Below, piece after piece: positions 1 through 5,415 of a stretch of 5,513 nucleotides of DNA; position 1 is the first letter of the stretch, and each line of letters begins with the position of its first letter. Origin of the DNA: Planctomycetota bacterium (GTDB lineage: Bacteria; Planctomycetota; Planctomycetia; Planctomycetales; Planctomycetaceae); the NCBI GenBank assembly GCA_013151585.1, contig JAADHY010000220.1:1-5513 (forward strand), in the 5' to 3' direction. The notes below the pieces were generated by a model. The model did no database searches. It was not told the origin of the DNA and worked only from the letters and a program-made list of their open reading frames with translations. The position numbers and the translations under genes were made by a program.

Positions 1-1599
1 GCCAAAGACCCGAACGCCGACGGCCTCTTGGTCGTGCTGACGCCCCAGGATATGACCGATCCGACGATGACCGCCGAGCAACTTAAACCGTACAGCCGCA
101 TTCCCGGCAAACCGGTATTGGCGAGCTGGATGGGCGGGGCTCAGGTCGCGGCCGGAAAAGATATTTTGTCGCGGTCCCAGATTCCGACGTTCGACTACTG
201 CGACACGGCGGCCCGCATCTTCTCGTATATGTGGCGATACAGTTACAATCTGCGCGGACTGTACGAAACCCCGTCGTTGCCTCCCGAAGAAGGCGATGGT
301 GACGTACCGGATCGCGCCAAAGCCGCACAGATCATCGAGCAGGTGCGGTCCAGCGGCCGGACCATCTTGACGGAAGTGGAGTCCAAAGAACTGCTGGCCG
401 CTTACGGGATTCCGACCGTTCCCACCCGCGTCGCCAAAACGGTCGAGGAGGCCGTCGACTACGCCGAGTCGATCGGCTATCCGGTGGTGCTGAAGATTTT
501 CTCGGAAACGATCACGCACAAGACCGATGTCGGCGGCGTGCGGCTGAACTTGCGGGACGCCGACGCCGTGCGGGCGGCCTTTCAGGCCATCCAGCAGTCG
601 GTGACCGAGCGGGTCGGTGCCGAACATTTCGGGGGGGTCACCGTACAGCCGATGATCAAAATCGAAGGCTACGAGTTGATCATCGGCAGCTCGATCGACG
701 AACAGTTGGGCCCGGTGGTGCTGTTCGGCACAGGAGGCCAATTGGTGGAAGTTTTCAAGGATCGCGCCTTGGCTCTGCCGCCGTTGAACGACACGCTCGC
801 TCGGCGCCTGATGGAACAAACCTCCATTTACAAGGCGTTGAAAGGGGTCCGCGGCCGCAAGCCCGTCGACCAGACAGCTTTGGAGCAGTTGTTGGTTAAC
901 TTCAGCCATCTGGTCGTCGAACAACGGTGGATCAAGGAGTGCGACATTAATCCGTTGCTGGCGTCGTCGGAGCAACTTGTTGCGCTGGACGCGCGCGTCG
1001 TGGTTTACGGCCCTGATGTGAAAGAGCAGGAACTGCCGCGGCCGGCGATCCGTCCTTACCCGCGGGAGTACGTTAGCGAGTGGAAGTTGAAAGACGGGAC
1101 GACCGTGACGATCCGGCCCATCATGCCACACGATGAGCCGCTGATGGCCAAGTTCCACCAGACCCTGTCAGAACGGACCGTGCAGCTCCGATATTTTCAT
1201 CCATTCAAGTTGTCGGAGCGGATTGCTCACGAACGGTTGGCGCGTGTCTGCTTTGTCGACTACGACCGCCAGCTCGTTTTGGTGGCCGAACGCAAAGACC
1301 CGCAGACGGGCGAGCGAGAAATTCTTGGAGTGGGACGTCTGAATAAGGTCCCCGGGACGACTCATGCTGAGTTCGCTCTGCTGATCACGGATAAGTTTCA
1401 ACGTCAGGGCCTGGGAACCCGAATGCTGGATCTGCTGGTGCAGTACGGGGAACGAGAGGGGCTGACCCATATCAGCGCCGACATTTTGCCCGAGAACATC
1501 GGCATGCGACGAGTAGCAGAGAAGGTGGGCTTCCAACTGCGACGTTCGCTGGACGCGCCGGAGATTCGCGCCTCGATCGATTTGCCTCGCAAAACGTGA
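1..1599 (+). CDS. ADP-forming acyl-CoA synthetase/GNAT acetyltransferase fusion (Pat-like), N-terminus missing
   Basis: The reading frame is open from base 1 to a TGA at 1597-1599, giving 532 residues; the true start is outside the window. Family members run to roughly 900 residues, so about 40% is missing. Residues 1-95 are the end of the succinyl-CoA-ligase-like domain (GIPTF-like IPTFDYCDTAAR, then SYNLRGLYETP). Residues about 107-335 are an ATP-grasp domain of the acetyl-CoA synthetase type, with HKTDVGGV at 173-180 and DINPLL at 315-320. Residues about 366-532 are a GNAT domain with the acetyl-CoA pyrophosphate loop QRQGLG at 467-472 and the helix-starting ENIGMRRVAEKVGF near 498. Known relatives with this order (Salmonella Pat, cytosolic) acetylate lysines, for example inactivating acetyl-CoA synthetase, and their synthetase half may be a sensor rather than an enzyme. 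Whether this copy can ligate acyl-CoA depends on the phospho-histidine region, which is not visible. The architecture is certain; the substrate is inferred. Confidence 0.95.
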   Translation, partial: AKDPNADGLLVVLTPQDMTDPTMTAEQLKPYSRIPGKPVLASWMGGAQVAAGKDILSRSQIPTFDYCDTAARIFSYMWRYSYNLRGLYETPSLPPEEGDGDVPDRAKAAQIIEQVRSSGRTILTEVESKELLAAYGIPTVPTRVAKTVEEAVDYAESIGYPVVLKIFSETITHKTDVGGVRLNLRDADAVRAAFQAIQQSVTERVGAEHFGGVTVQPMIKIEGYELIIGSSIDEQLGPVVLFGTGGQLVEVFKDRALALPPLNDTLARRLMEQTSIYKALKGVRGRKPVDQTALEQLLVNFSHLVVEQRWIKECDINPLLASSEQLVALDARVVVYGPDVKEQELPRPAIRPYPREYVSEWKLKDGTTVTIRPIMPHDEPLMAKFHQTLSERTVQLRYFHPFKLSERIAHERLARVCFVDYDRQLVLVAERKDPQTGEREILGVGRLNKVPGTTHAEFALLITDKFQRQGLGTRMLDLLVQYGEREGLTHISADILPENIGMRRVAEKVGFQLRRSLDAPEIRASIDLPRKT

Positions 1600-1609
1600 G
1601 CACAGTCCG

Positions 1610-2002
1610 ATGGCTGGTCGAACGCAAGTTGGCGAAAAGCAACTTCGGCAGATGGCCGACAGCATGCGGGCGGTGCGTCGTCAAGTTCTCGCGGCCTGGA
1701 GTAACCTCAGAGAGATCACCACAGAAGCCAGTCAAGATGAATCCCGATCCGGTCGCGAGGCGGTGCACACCATCAGCCAGCTTGTCACCAGCGACGTACG
1801 CCGCCGGATGACGTTGTGTCTGGAAGTCCTGGTACAGGCCCGGAACGTCTACGACCACCTCACTCGGCCGCTCGACCCAGAGAACTTGGAGAAGTTGCAG
1901 CGAGAGTTCGATGTTCGGCTACGCGATGCCCGTCGACTCGCCACCGAGATTGAACGCGATGCGCAAGAAGCCGAAGCCACTCTGCATCGCTGGCTGGGCT
2001 GA
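1610..2002 (+). CDS. Small helical charged protein of unknown function, 130 aa
   Basis: I do not recognise a family. The ATG lies 10 bases after the stop of the synthetase/acetyltransferase gene, so the two are probably cotranscribed. No good Shine-Dalgarno is visible before it, so translation may be coupled to the upstream gene. The frame continues upstream without a stop but offers no better start, so ATG 1610 is preferred. The product is rich in Arg, Glu, Ala, Leu and Gln and should be almost wholly alpha-helical. Residues 9-40 and about 90-128 have spaced hydrophobics typical of coiled coils or helical bundles (for example the stretch LEKLQREFDVRLRDARRLA). It has no signal peptide, no membrane segment and a single cysteine near residue 69. 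Third codon positions are mostly G or C, and the composition is far more protein-like than that of the competing frame at 1596-1811. It could be a partner or regulator of the acetyltransferase, but that rests on position alone. Confidence 0.7.
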   Translation: MAGRTQVGEKQLRQMADSMRAVRRQVLAAWSNLREITTEASQDESRSGREAVHTISQLVTSDVRRRMTLCLEVLVQARNVYDHLTRPLDPENLEKLQREFDVRLRDARRLATEIERDAQEAEATLHRWLG

Positions 2003-2019
2003 AGTTTGTCACAGCCAAA

Positions 2020-2157
2020 ACTAGTGCTTTGTCAAAAGGAAAAAGTGGGATCACGCGGGGTTGTGGTGCAGGCGTCTCGCCTGTAGCCGGCGGTCGGGAC
2101 GGCCGCACCACAATGCAACGCAGTCCTAACAACTTTCTGACGGGACATAGCACTAGT
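2020..2157. repeat. 138-bp element with 14-bp inverted ends and internal dyad (MITE-like intergenic repeat)
   Basis: The left end ACTAGTGCTTTGTC (2020-2033) matches the reverse complement of the right end GACATAGCACTAGT (2144-2157) at 13 of 14 positions. Nested inside is a second inverted repeat: 2061-2079 against 2095-2113, 16 of 19 matching, with the outer nine bases (TTGTGGTGC / GCACCACAA) perfect. Within the left inner arm, CAGGCG-TCT-CGCCTG (2069-2083) can form its own 6-bp hairpin, so two folds compete. There is no transposase frame and no obvious target duplication at the edges. The 83-codon frame that runs through it reads repeat DNA and is not a gene. It resembles a non-autonomous mobile or REP-like repeat. 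I believe similar phrases recur in planctomycete genomes, but that is from memory. Confidence 0.55.
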
Positions 2158-2187
2158 CCTCTGTCAACGGGAAAGTGGGGATCAGGC
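2152..2187. repeat. Diverged direct copy of the left end of the preceding element
   Basis: Bases 2152-2187 align with 2020-2056 in the same orientation. Both start ACTAGT, share TGTCAA, and end with GTGGG(G)ATCA followed by C/GGC, with about four substitutions and small indels between. The copy begins within the right inverted end of the element, sharing the palindrome ACTAGT, so two copies of one family are joined head to tail. No matching right end is seen downstream, so this second copy is truncated or belongs to a subfamily with a different interior. Confidence 0.5.
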
Positions 2188-2190
2188 TTT

Positions 2191-2257
2191 GAGCCTATCC
2201 GAAAACCGCCCTTATTCCTGAGACAGACTTGCTCAGCGGAGGTTTTCGGATGGGCTC
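2191..2257. repeat. Long-stem hairpin repeat (17-bp stem)
   Basis: GAGCCTATCCGAAAACC (2191-2207) is the reverse complement of GGTTTTCGGATGGGCTC (2241-2257) at 16 of 17 positions, and the exception is a T-G wobble. The 33-base interior contains a second small stem, CTGAG (2218-2222) with CTCAG (2232-2236). A short competing stem AGGCT-TTG-AGCCT (2184-2196) overlaps the left arm. With no run of T after it, this is a structured repeat rather than a classical intrinsic terminator, although it sits where transcription from the upstream pair would be expected to end. Confidence 0.6.
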
Positions 2258-2291
2258 TTCGTTGTGGCATAGGCGCATGACGGCTGAGTGG

Positions 2292-2318
2292 CCGGGGCTG
2301 AGCGAAGCGAAACCCCGG
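2292..2318. repeat. GC hairpin CCGGGG / CCCCGG with CTGAGCGAAGCGAAA loop
   Basis: CCGGGG (2292-2297) pairs with CCCCGG (2313-2318) around a 15-base loop that itself contains GC-GAA-GC. I recognise the loop phrase as a frequent intergenic motif in planctomycete genomes, from memory only. It lies in the gene-free interval between convergent genes and may help stop transcription or simply be a dispersed repeat. Confidence 0.45.
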
Positions 2319-2356
2319 AAGCCTCCGCGCCAACTCGAGTCGTTCTGCTCCTTCAT

Positions 2357-2384
2357 CCCTGCCTGCCGCCGCAGCGGCGCAGGG
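2357..2384. repeat. GC-rich hairpin, 11 paired positions with a 2-base bulge
   Basis: CCCTGC (2357-2362) and GCCGC (2365-2369) pair with GCGGC (2374-2378) and GCAGGG (2379-2384). The loop is CGCA, and the unpaired CT at 2363-2364 forms a bulge. The structure is read the same on both strands. It is another structured unit in the convergent gap, with no coding content around it. Confidence 0.45.
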
Positions 2385-2611
2385 AGACGCCCTTTGGGAA
2401 TCCTCTCCTCCGGCCGGGGCAGAAAGACATCGTTTGGCGGGCCGGCCGATCATTGGGCCCATCGGGCACTCTGGAACGCCGGCGAGCTTGCAGACACGGG
2501 CGGGGTCACACCACGATGATCAGCGGTCGCAGCGGGGGCAGCGGTCGTTGTGTCTCCCGATTGGAACGCCGCACACGGCCGGGTTGCTTTCAGGAAGAAG
2601 CTCGGAAGGCG
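2385..2611. other. Gene-free remainder of the convergent intergenic region
   Basis: No frame here has convincing protein character. It contains minor direct repeats: TGGAACGCCG at 2472-2481 and 2562-2571, and AGCGGTCG at 2522-2529 and 2540-2547. There are also GC-rich palindromic patches around 2420-2465, such as CCGGCC. With the hairpins before it, the whole interval 2003-2619 looks like repeat accumulation between two converging transcripts. Confidence 0.5.
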
Positions 2612-2630
2612 CGCCCGTCTCATGCGGGCG
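2612..2630 (-). terminator. Weak hairpin across the stop codon of the response regulator gene
   Basis: CGCCCG (2612-2617) and CGGGCG (2625-2630) form a 6-bp GC stem with a 7-base loop that contains the stop codon of the minus-strand gene. There is no T-run on the minus strand after it, so it is at best a weak or Rho-assisted terminator. Confidence 0.25.
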
Positions 2631-3984
2631 GATAGCGCGATTCGGCCGGTTCCGTGCGAATATTGTACTTGTCCAGCAGGCGGTACAGAGACCGGCGGGT
2701 GATGCCGAGGGCCTGGGCGGCCCGCGTCTTGTTTCCCCGGGCTTGTTCCAGCGCTTCGACGATGCGGGCCCGCTCCAAAGCCGCCAACGTGCCGTTCATA
2801 TCGACAGCCGGCAGGTTGGCGCTGGGTTTGGTGATCTCTGGCGGAAGATCGTCTCTCGTGATGACGTGTCCGTCGGCCAGGATCTTGGCGCGTTCGATCA
2901 CGTTGATGAGCTGGCGGATGTTCCCGGGCCAGTGGTACCGCTCCATGGCCTCCAGCGCGTCTTTTTCGATCTTCCAGTCCGGGCCCAGAAAATGAGAAAT
3001 CAGTAAGGGCAGATCCCCCGTCCGTTCCCGCAGCGGCGGCAAGTCGATCGACATGACGTTGATCCGGTAGTAGAGGTCATCGCGGAATCGACCTTGCCGC
3101 ACCTCTTCCGCCAGGTCCCGATGCGTCGCAGAAATCACGCGTACATTGACCCGCCGTTCCTGATGGGAGCCGACCCGTCGAAAAGACCCGTCCTCCAGAA
3201 CGCGCAACAGCTTCGCTTGCATCACGCCCGGCATGTCACCGATTTCATCGATGAACAGCGTGCCGCCATCGGCGATCTCGAACAGCCCGGGCTTGGCGGC
3301 CGACGCACCCGTGAAGGCCCCCTTTTCATGCCCGAACAGCTCACTTTCCAACAACGATTCGGACAAAGCCGTGCAGTTGATCGCCACCAATGGCTTGTGA
3401 GCTCGCGGGCTGTTTTTGTGCAGCGCCCGAGCGACCAGCTCTTTGCCCGTTCCGCTCTCGCCGCAAATCAGAATCGCCTTGTCGCTCGGTCCGGCCCGTT
3501 CGATCAGCCGGTAAACCTCGCGCATGGCTGGCGACTCGCCAATCAAGTTCCACTTGGGCTGAGACCGTTCCAGCAACGCCCGCAATTGTCGGTTTTCCTT
3601 GCCCAATTGCCGGCGTTCGTAGGCTTTCTGGATGAGCAGTTCTAACTCGGCCAACGGGAAGGGTTTTGTGAGGTAATCGTAGGCCCCGAGCTTCATCGCC
3701 TGGACAGCGGATTCGATGGTCCCCTGCCCGGTCAGCATGATGATTTCCATCTCGGACCCTTCGGCCTTCAGCTTCTCCAACAACTCTAAGCCGGACAAAC
3801 CGGGCATGACCATGTCAAAGATGCCGACGTCGAACTGCCGTTGTTCGATCAGCCCGAGTGCTTCCTCACCCGTCGCGGCTTCGCAGATGTTGAATCCTCG
3901 CCGCTCGAACCGCCGCACGATCGTCGCTCGGAAGTCGTCGTCGTCATCCACGATCAGCAGGTCCACGTTCGCGGGATCGTACAT
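2620..3984 (-). CDS. Sigma54-dependent response regulator, NtrC family
   Basis: This is a cytoplasmic two-component transcription activator of 454 residues, the usual family length. Residues 9-120 are the receiver domain: acidic pair D13-D14, phospho-acceptor D57 (in IFDMVMPG), T85 and K107. A linker helix follows to about 143. Residues 145-375 are the AAA+ domain: Walker A GESGTGKE at 175-182, sigma54-contacting GAFTGA at 222-227, Walker B LFIDE ending at D247-E248, and FRDDLYYRINV in the arginine-finger region. Residues about 397-441 are the Fis-type HTH (GNKTRAAQALGITRRSLYR). All catalytic residues are intact, so it should activate sigma54 promoters after phosphorylation. A TTG at 4002 would add six residues, but ATG 3984 has GAGG eight bases before it and gives a normal receiver start. 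No histidine kinase adjoins it, so its cognate kinase and target operon are not evident here. Confidence 0.96.
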   Translation of the reverse strand: MYDPANVDLLIVDDDDDFRATIVRRFERRGFNICEAATGEEALGLIEQRQFDVGIFDMVMPGLSGLELLEKLKAEGSEMEIIMLTGQGTIESAVQAMKLGAYDYLTKPFPLAELELLIQKAYERRQLGKENRQLRALLERSQPKWNLIGESPAMREVYRLIERAGPSDKAILICGESGTGKELVARALHKNSPRAHKPLVAINCTALSESLLESELFGHEKGAFTGASAAKPGLFEIADGGTLFIDEIGDMPGVMQAKLLRVLEDGSFRRVGSHQERRVNVRVISATHRDLAEEVRQGRFRDDLYYRINVMSIDLPPLRERTGDLPLLISHFLGPDWKIEKDALEAMERYHWPGNIRQLINVIERAKILADGHVITRDDLPPEITKPSANLPAVDMNGTLAALERARIVEALEQARGNKTRAAQALGITRRSLYRLLDKYNIRTEPAESRYPPA

Positions 3985-3992
3985 GGCTTTGT

Positions 3993-3996
3993 CCTC
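3993..3996 (-). promoter_or_regulatory. Ribosome binding site deciding the response-regulator start
   Basis: On the minus strand GAGG is followed by eight bases and then ATG at 3984. The alternative TTG at 4002 lies upstream of this site and has no comparable motif, so the ATG is favoured. Confidence 0.6.
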
Positions 3997-4035
3997 AACC
4001 AATGCCTCGCCCCCTTGCCCCGGAGACAGGCTGCT

Positions 4036-4398
4036 TCAGTATTGTTTTCCCGTCGAATCAGAAACCCCGCGGTCCGCCCCGGATACGACTGGCCAAGCCG
4101 CCTGGCACCGCTGGCCATCGTCGTCGACCATGGCCAACATCGTTGCGGGCTCGCAGGCCGCTTCGTCCGTCGGGGCCAGGATCTCCCAAGAGTACCAGAA
4201 CGAACATCCGTCGCTCAATGCCTTTCGGGCCGCTGACAAGGGACCGCTGCGACGGCCGAACAGAAAGCCTTCCTGCAAGCTCTGTGCCAGTCGTGCGATC
4301 CTCGAGAATTGGCCGCCCGGCGCCCGTTTGGGCCCAGGGTGCGCGCGGAAACCGCTGTTAGTCCGTGCGAATCCGCGCGCCGTCTGCGCGCCAAGCAC
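4036..4398 (-). CDS. Doubtful 120-codon frame upstream of the response regulator
   Basis: A minus-strand frame runs from a GTG at 4398 to a TGA at 4036-4038, ending about 50 bases before the response regulator start and in the same direction. I do not recognise the product. In favour: GC at third positions is about 72% against about 60% at second positions, and the second half (for example SFWYSWEILAPTDEAA) looks protein-like. Against: the only start is a GTG with a poorly spaced GGAG, the first 35 residues are low-complexity Arg/Gly/Ala, and an overlapping plus-strand frame of equal length exists. It could be a small protein in the regulator's operon, a gene remnant, or chance. Confidence 0.25.
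   Translation of the reverse strand: MLGAQTARGFARTNSGFRAHPGPKRAPGGQFSRIARLAQSLQEGFLFGRRSGPLSAARKALSDGCSFWYSWEILAPTDEAACEPATMLAMVDDDGQRCQAAWPVVSGADRGVSDSTGKQY
4341..4391. other. Competing GC-rich inverted repeats in the divergent gap
   Basis: GCGCGCGGA (4341-4349) is the perfect reverse complement of TCCGCGCGC (4372-4380), with a 22-base loop. A third GCGCGC at 4386-4391 can pair instead with 4375-4380 across CGTCT, so two mutually exclusive hairpins are possible. Because GCGCGC is self-complementary, this may be simple composition in GC-rich DNA; it may also be a protein site or an RNA switch in either leader. Confidence 0.3.
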
Positions 4399-4562
4399 CG
4401 CATTCGCTGGTCTCCGGCTCCGGCAATTGGTATCTTGTCACCCCATTGCCGCGGTTCCAGCGATGAGCGTTCCGATGTTTCCGGCTGAAACGGCTTCAGC
4501 TCTGGCTCGTCCGCGCGGCCCGACGCTCGTTCGCTTTGCGTCTGGAACTCATCAGGTCCTCT

Positions 4563-4581
4563 GTTTGCTTTAAGAGCAAAC
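4563..4581 (+). promoter_or_regulatory. Perfect 7-bp hairpin just before the MOSC gene ribosome binding site
   Basis: GTTTGCT (4563-4569) and AGCAAAC (4575-4581) are perfect inverted repeats around TTAAG. The right arm ends three bases before AAAAGGA. In the transcript the stem would sit next to the ribosome binding site; in DNA it has the size of a dyad operator. Function is inferred from position only. Confidence 0.35.
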
Positions 4582-4583
4582 CC

Positions 4584-4590
4584 AAAAGGA
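4584..4590 (+). promoter_or_regulatory. Ribosome binding site of the MOSC gene (AAAAGGA)
   Basis: AAAAGGA directly abuts an ATG at 4591, which is too close to serve it, and stands 12 bases before the in-frame ATG at 4603, slightly long but usable. This spacing favours the 4603 start. Confidence 0.45.
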
Positions 4591-4602
4591 ATGCCGAAAG
4601 AA

Positions 4603-5094
4603 ATGTCACACCCATCTCCCGACCAAAGTGCCGAAACCTCAGAGCCCGTCGTTGTCGCTGTGTGCATTTCGGACGGAGGGGTCCCCAAACAGCCGCAGGA
4701 ACGGGTCCGTGTCACTCATTCTGGCCTGGAAGGGGATGCGCAGGAGCACGCCAAACACCGAAAGCCCACTCGGGCGGTAAGCTTGTTCGACGAAGAGATT
4801 CTCTTTCAGTTGCGGGAGGAAGGGTACGATGTCGCTCCCGGCTCGATCGGAGAGAATCTCACCCTTCGGAACGTGCACGTGCAGTCGCTGCCGCCGGGCA
4901 CAGTTCTCGAAATCGGCGACGTGCAGATCAAGCTCGAAGAACCCCGCAAGCCGTGTTTCGTGCTAGATGTCATCGACGAACGGCTCAAGGACGTGCTCGT
5001 GGGCCGATGCGGCTACATGGCCTCGGTGCTGCGCGAAGGGGAACTTCAGCCGGGCATGCGAGTGTCGGTCCACGCTCCTTCCGAGTCCGACTGA
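4603..5094 (+). CDS. Stand-alone MOSC-domain protein
   Basis: The product is 163 residues of a MOSC domain (named for molybdenum cofactor sulfurase C-terminus), spanning about residues 16-156. Visible landmarks are GLEGD at 41-45, the AVSLFDEE stretch near 58, PGSIGENLT at 79-87, EIGDVQIKLEEPRKPC with the conserved cysteine at 118, and the C-terminal GYMASVLREGELQPG. In the family this cysteine is proposed to carry sulfur or take part in redox reactions with metal-sulfur or pterin-molybdenum partners. Small single-domain members such as E. coli YiiM act in detoxifying N-hydroxylated bases. No signal peptide or membrane segment is seen, so it should be cytoplasmic. No molybdenum-cofactor gene adjoins it. 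The gene appears monocistronic and diverges from the response regulator. An in-frame ATG at 4591 would add four residues but has no properly spaced ribosome binding site. The domain call is firm; the exact substrate is unknown. Confidence 0.92.
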   Translation: MSHPSPDQSAETSEPVVVAVCISDGGVPKQPQERVRVTHSGLEGDAQEHAKHRKPTRAVSLFDEEILFQLREEGYDVAPGSIGENLTLRNVHVQSLPPGTVLEIGDVQIKLEEPRKPCFVLDVIDERLKDVLVGRCGYMASVLREGELQPGMRVSVHAPSESD

Positions 5095-5120
5095 AGGGTC
5101 GCGGCGTGCAGCCCCCCTTC
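5093..5120 (+). terminator. Possible hairpin at the end of the MOSC gene
   Basis: GAAGGG (5093-5098), starting inside the stop codon, pairs with CCCTTC (5115-5120). GGC (5103-5105) and GCC (5111-5113) can pair inside it. No T-run follows, so termination by this stem is only a possibility. Confidence 0.3.
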
Positions 5121-5230
5121 CGACCGGCTCTCGATTGGCGTTCCCCCACCTGCCATTGCGGCAATCCCAGCAATCGGCAATCGTGGGCGCACAACGCACT
5201 TCGTGATTTCGACATCCGGCTGCAGTAGAC
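5121..5230. other. Non-coding spacer downstream of the MOSC gene
   Basis: I see no gene here. The plus frame that continues to 5228 is out of frame with, and mostly overlaps, the MOSC gene, and it lacks protein character. A minor direct repeat (GGCAATC at 5159-5165 and again near 5174-5180) is the only pattern noted. Confidence 0.4.
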
Positions 5231-5235
5231 AGGTC

Positions 5236-5277
5236 CCCTTTCCCGCACGCGGGAGAGGGTGGCTCGCGGAGCGAGCC
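5236..5277. repeat. Tandem hairpin repeat unit
   Basis: The first hairpin pairs CCCTTTCCCGC (5236-5246) with GCGGGAGAGGG (5249-5259), ten Watson-Crick pairs and one T-G wobble; the two innermost pairs probably open to form the loop. It is followed after one base by a perfect 7-bp stem, GGCTCGC (5261-5267) and GCGAGCC (5271-5277), with loop GGA. This type of phrase, ending in GGGTGAGG, is a dispersed intergenic repeat in many GC-rich bacteria as far as I recall. Confidence 0.55.
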
Positions 5278-5320
5278 GGGTGAGGACTCTCCGATCGGTG
5301 TCAAACAGTAGAAACAGTAA

Positions 5321-5382
5321 GCGGAAGGCGCGAGCCTCCGGTGCGCAGCGTGAAGCGTGAGCGGAACGCGCTAGCGTCCGGT
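5321..5382. repeat. Two homologous 22-base hairpin units 40 bp apart, with covariation
   Basis: Units at 5321-5342 and 5361-5382 share GCGGAA-x-GCGC-x-AGC-x-TCCGGT and differ at three positions. Each folds as CGG, bulged A, a four-base stem, a four-base loop, the complementary four bases, then CCG. The stem is AGGC/GCCT in the first and ACGC/GCGT in the second, so two of the three differences are a compensatory G-C to C-G swap; the third is in the loop (GCGA versus GCTA). Just between them lies AGCGTGA twice in tandem (5347-5360). Before the first unit, AAACAGTA occurs twice (5303-5310, 5312-5319). Confidence 0.6.
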
Positions 5383-5415
5383 CGCGTTGCCGGCCGAAGC
5401 GTGTAGGCCGCAGGG

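Noticed and set aside
1596..1811. Plus-strand 71-codon frame starting next to the acetyltransferase stop
   Set aside because: It overlaps the 1610-2002 gene in another frame, starts with GTG, and its product lacks the helical, charged character and length of the competing frame.
1860..2519. Several frames on both strands across the convergent gap
   Set aside because: They read through inverted repeats and hairpins, giving Pro/Arg/Ala-rich sequence with no domain features, and conflict with one another.
4000..4002. TTG start for the response regulator
   Set aside because: It has no ribosome binding site of its own, while ATG 3984 has GAGG at eight bases and gives the usual receiver N-terminus.
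4103..4120. TGGCAC resembling the -24 box of a sigma54 promoter
   Set aside because: The -12 box does not follow: after five bases the sequence is GCCAT rather than TTGC, and the nearest GC dinucleotide is out of register.
4003..4590. Remnant of a histidine kinase upstream of the regulator
   Set aside because: No H-box, N-box or G-box-like residues can be read in any frame of this interval.
4536..5228. 230-codon plus-strand frame over the MOSC gene
   Set aside because: It is an Arg-rich out-of-frame reading of the MOSC gene, which has clear domain motifs in its own frame.
5321..5382. Two similar units with 40-bp spacing, like a minimal CRISPR array
   Set aside because: There are only two imperfect 22-base units, the interval carries its own tandem 7-mer, a third copy is inverted, and no cas gene is present. 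A hairpin repeat family fits better.
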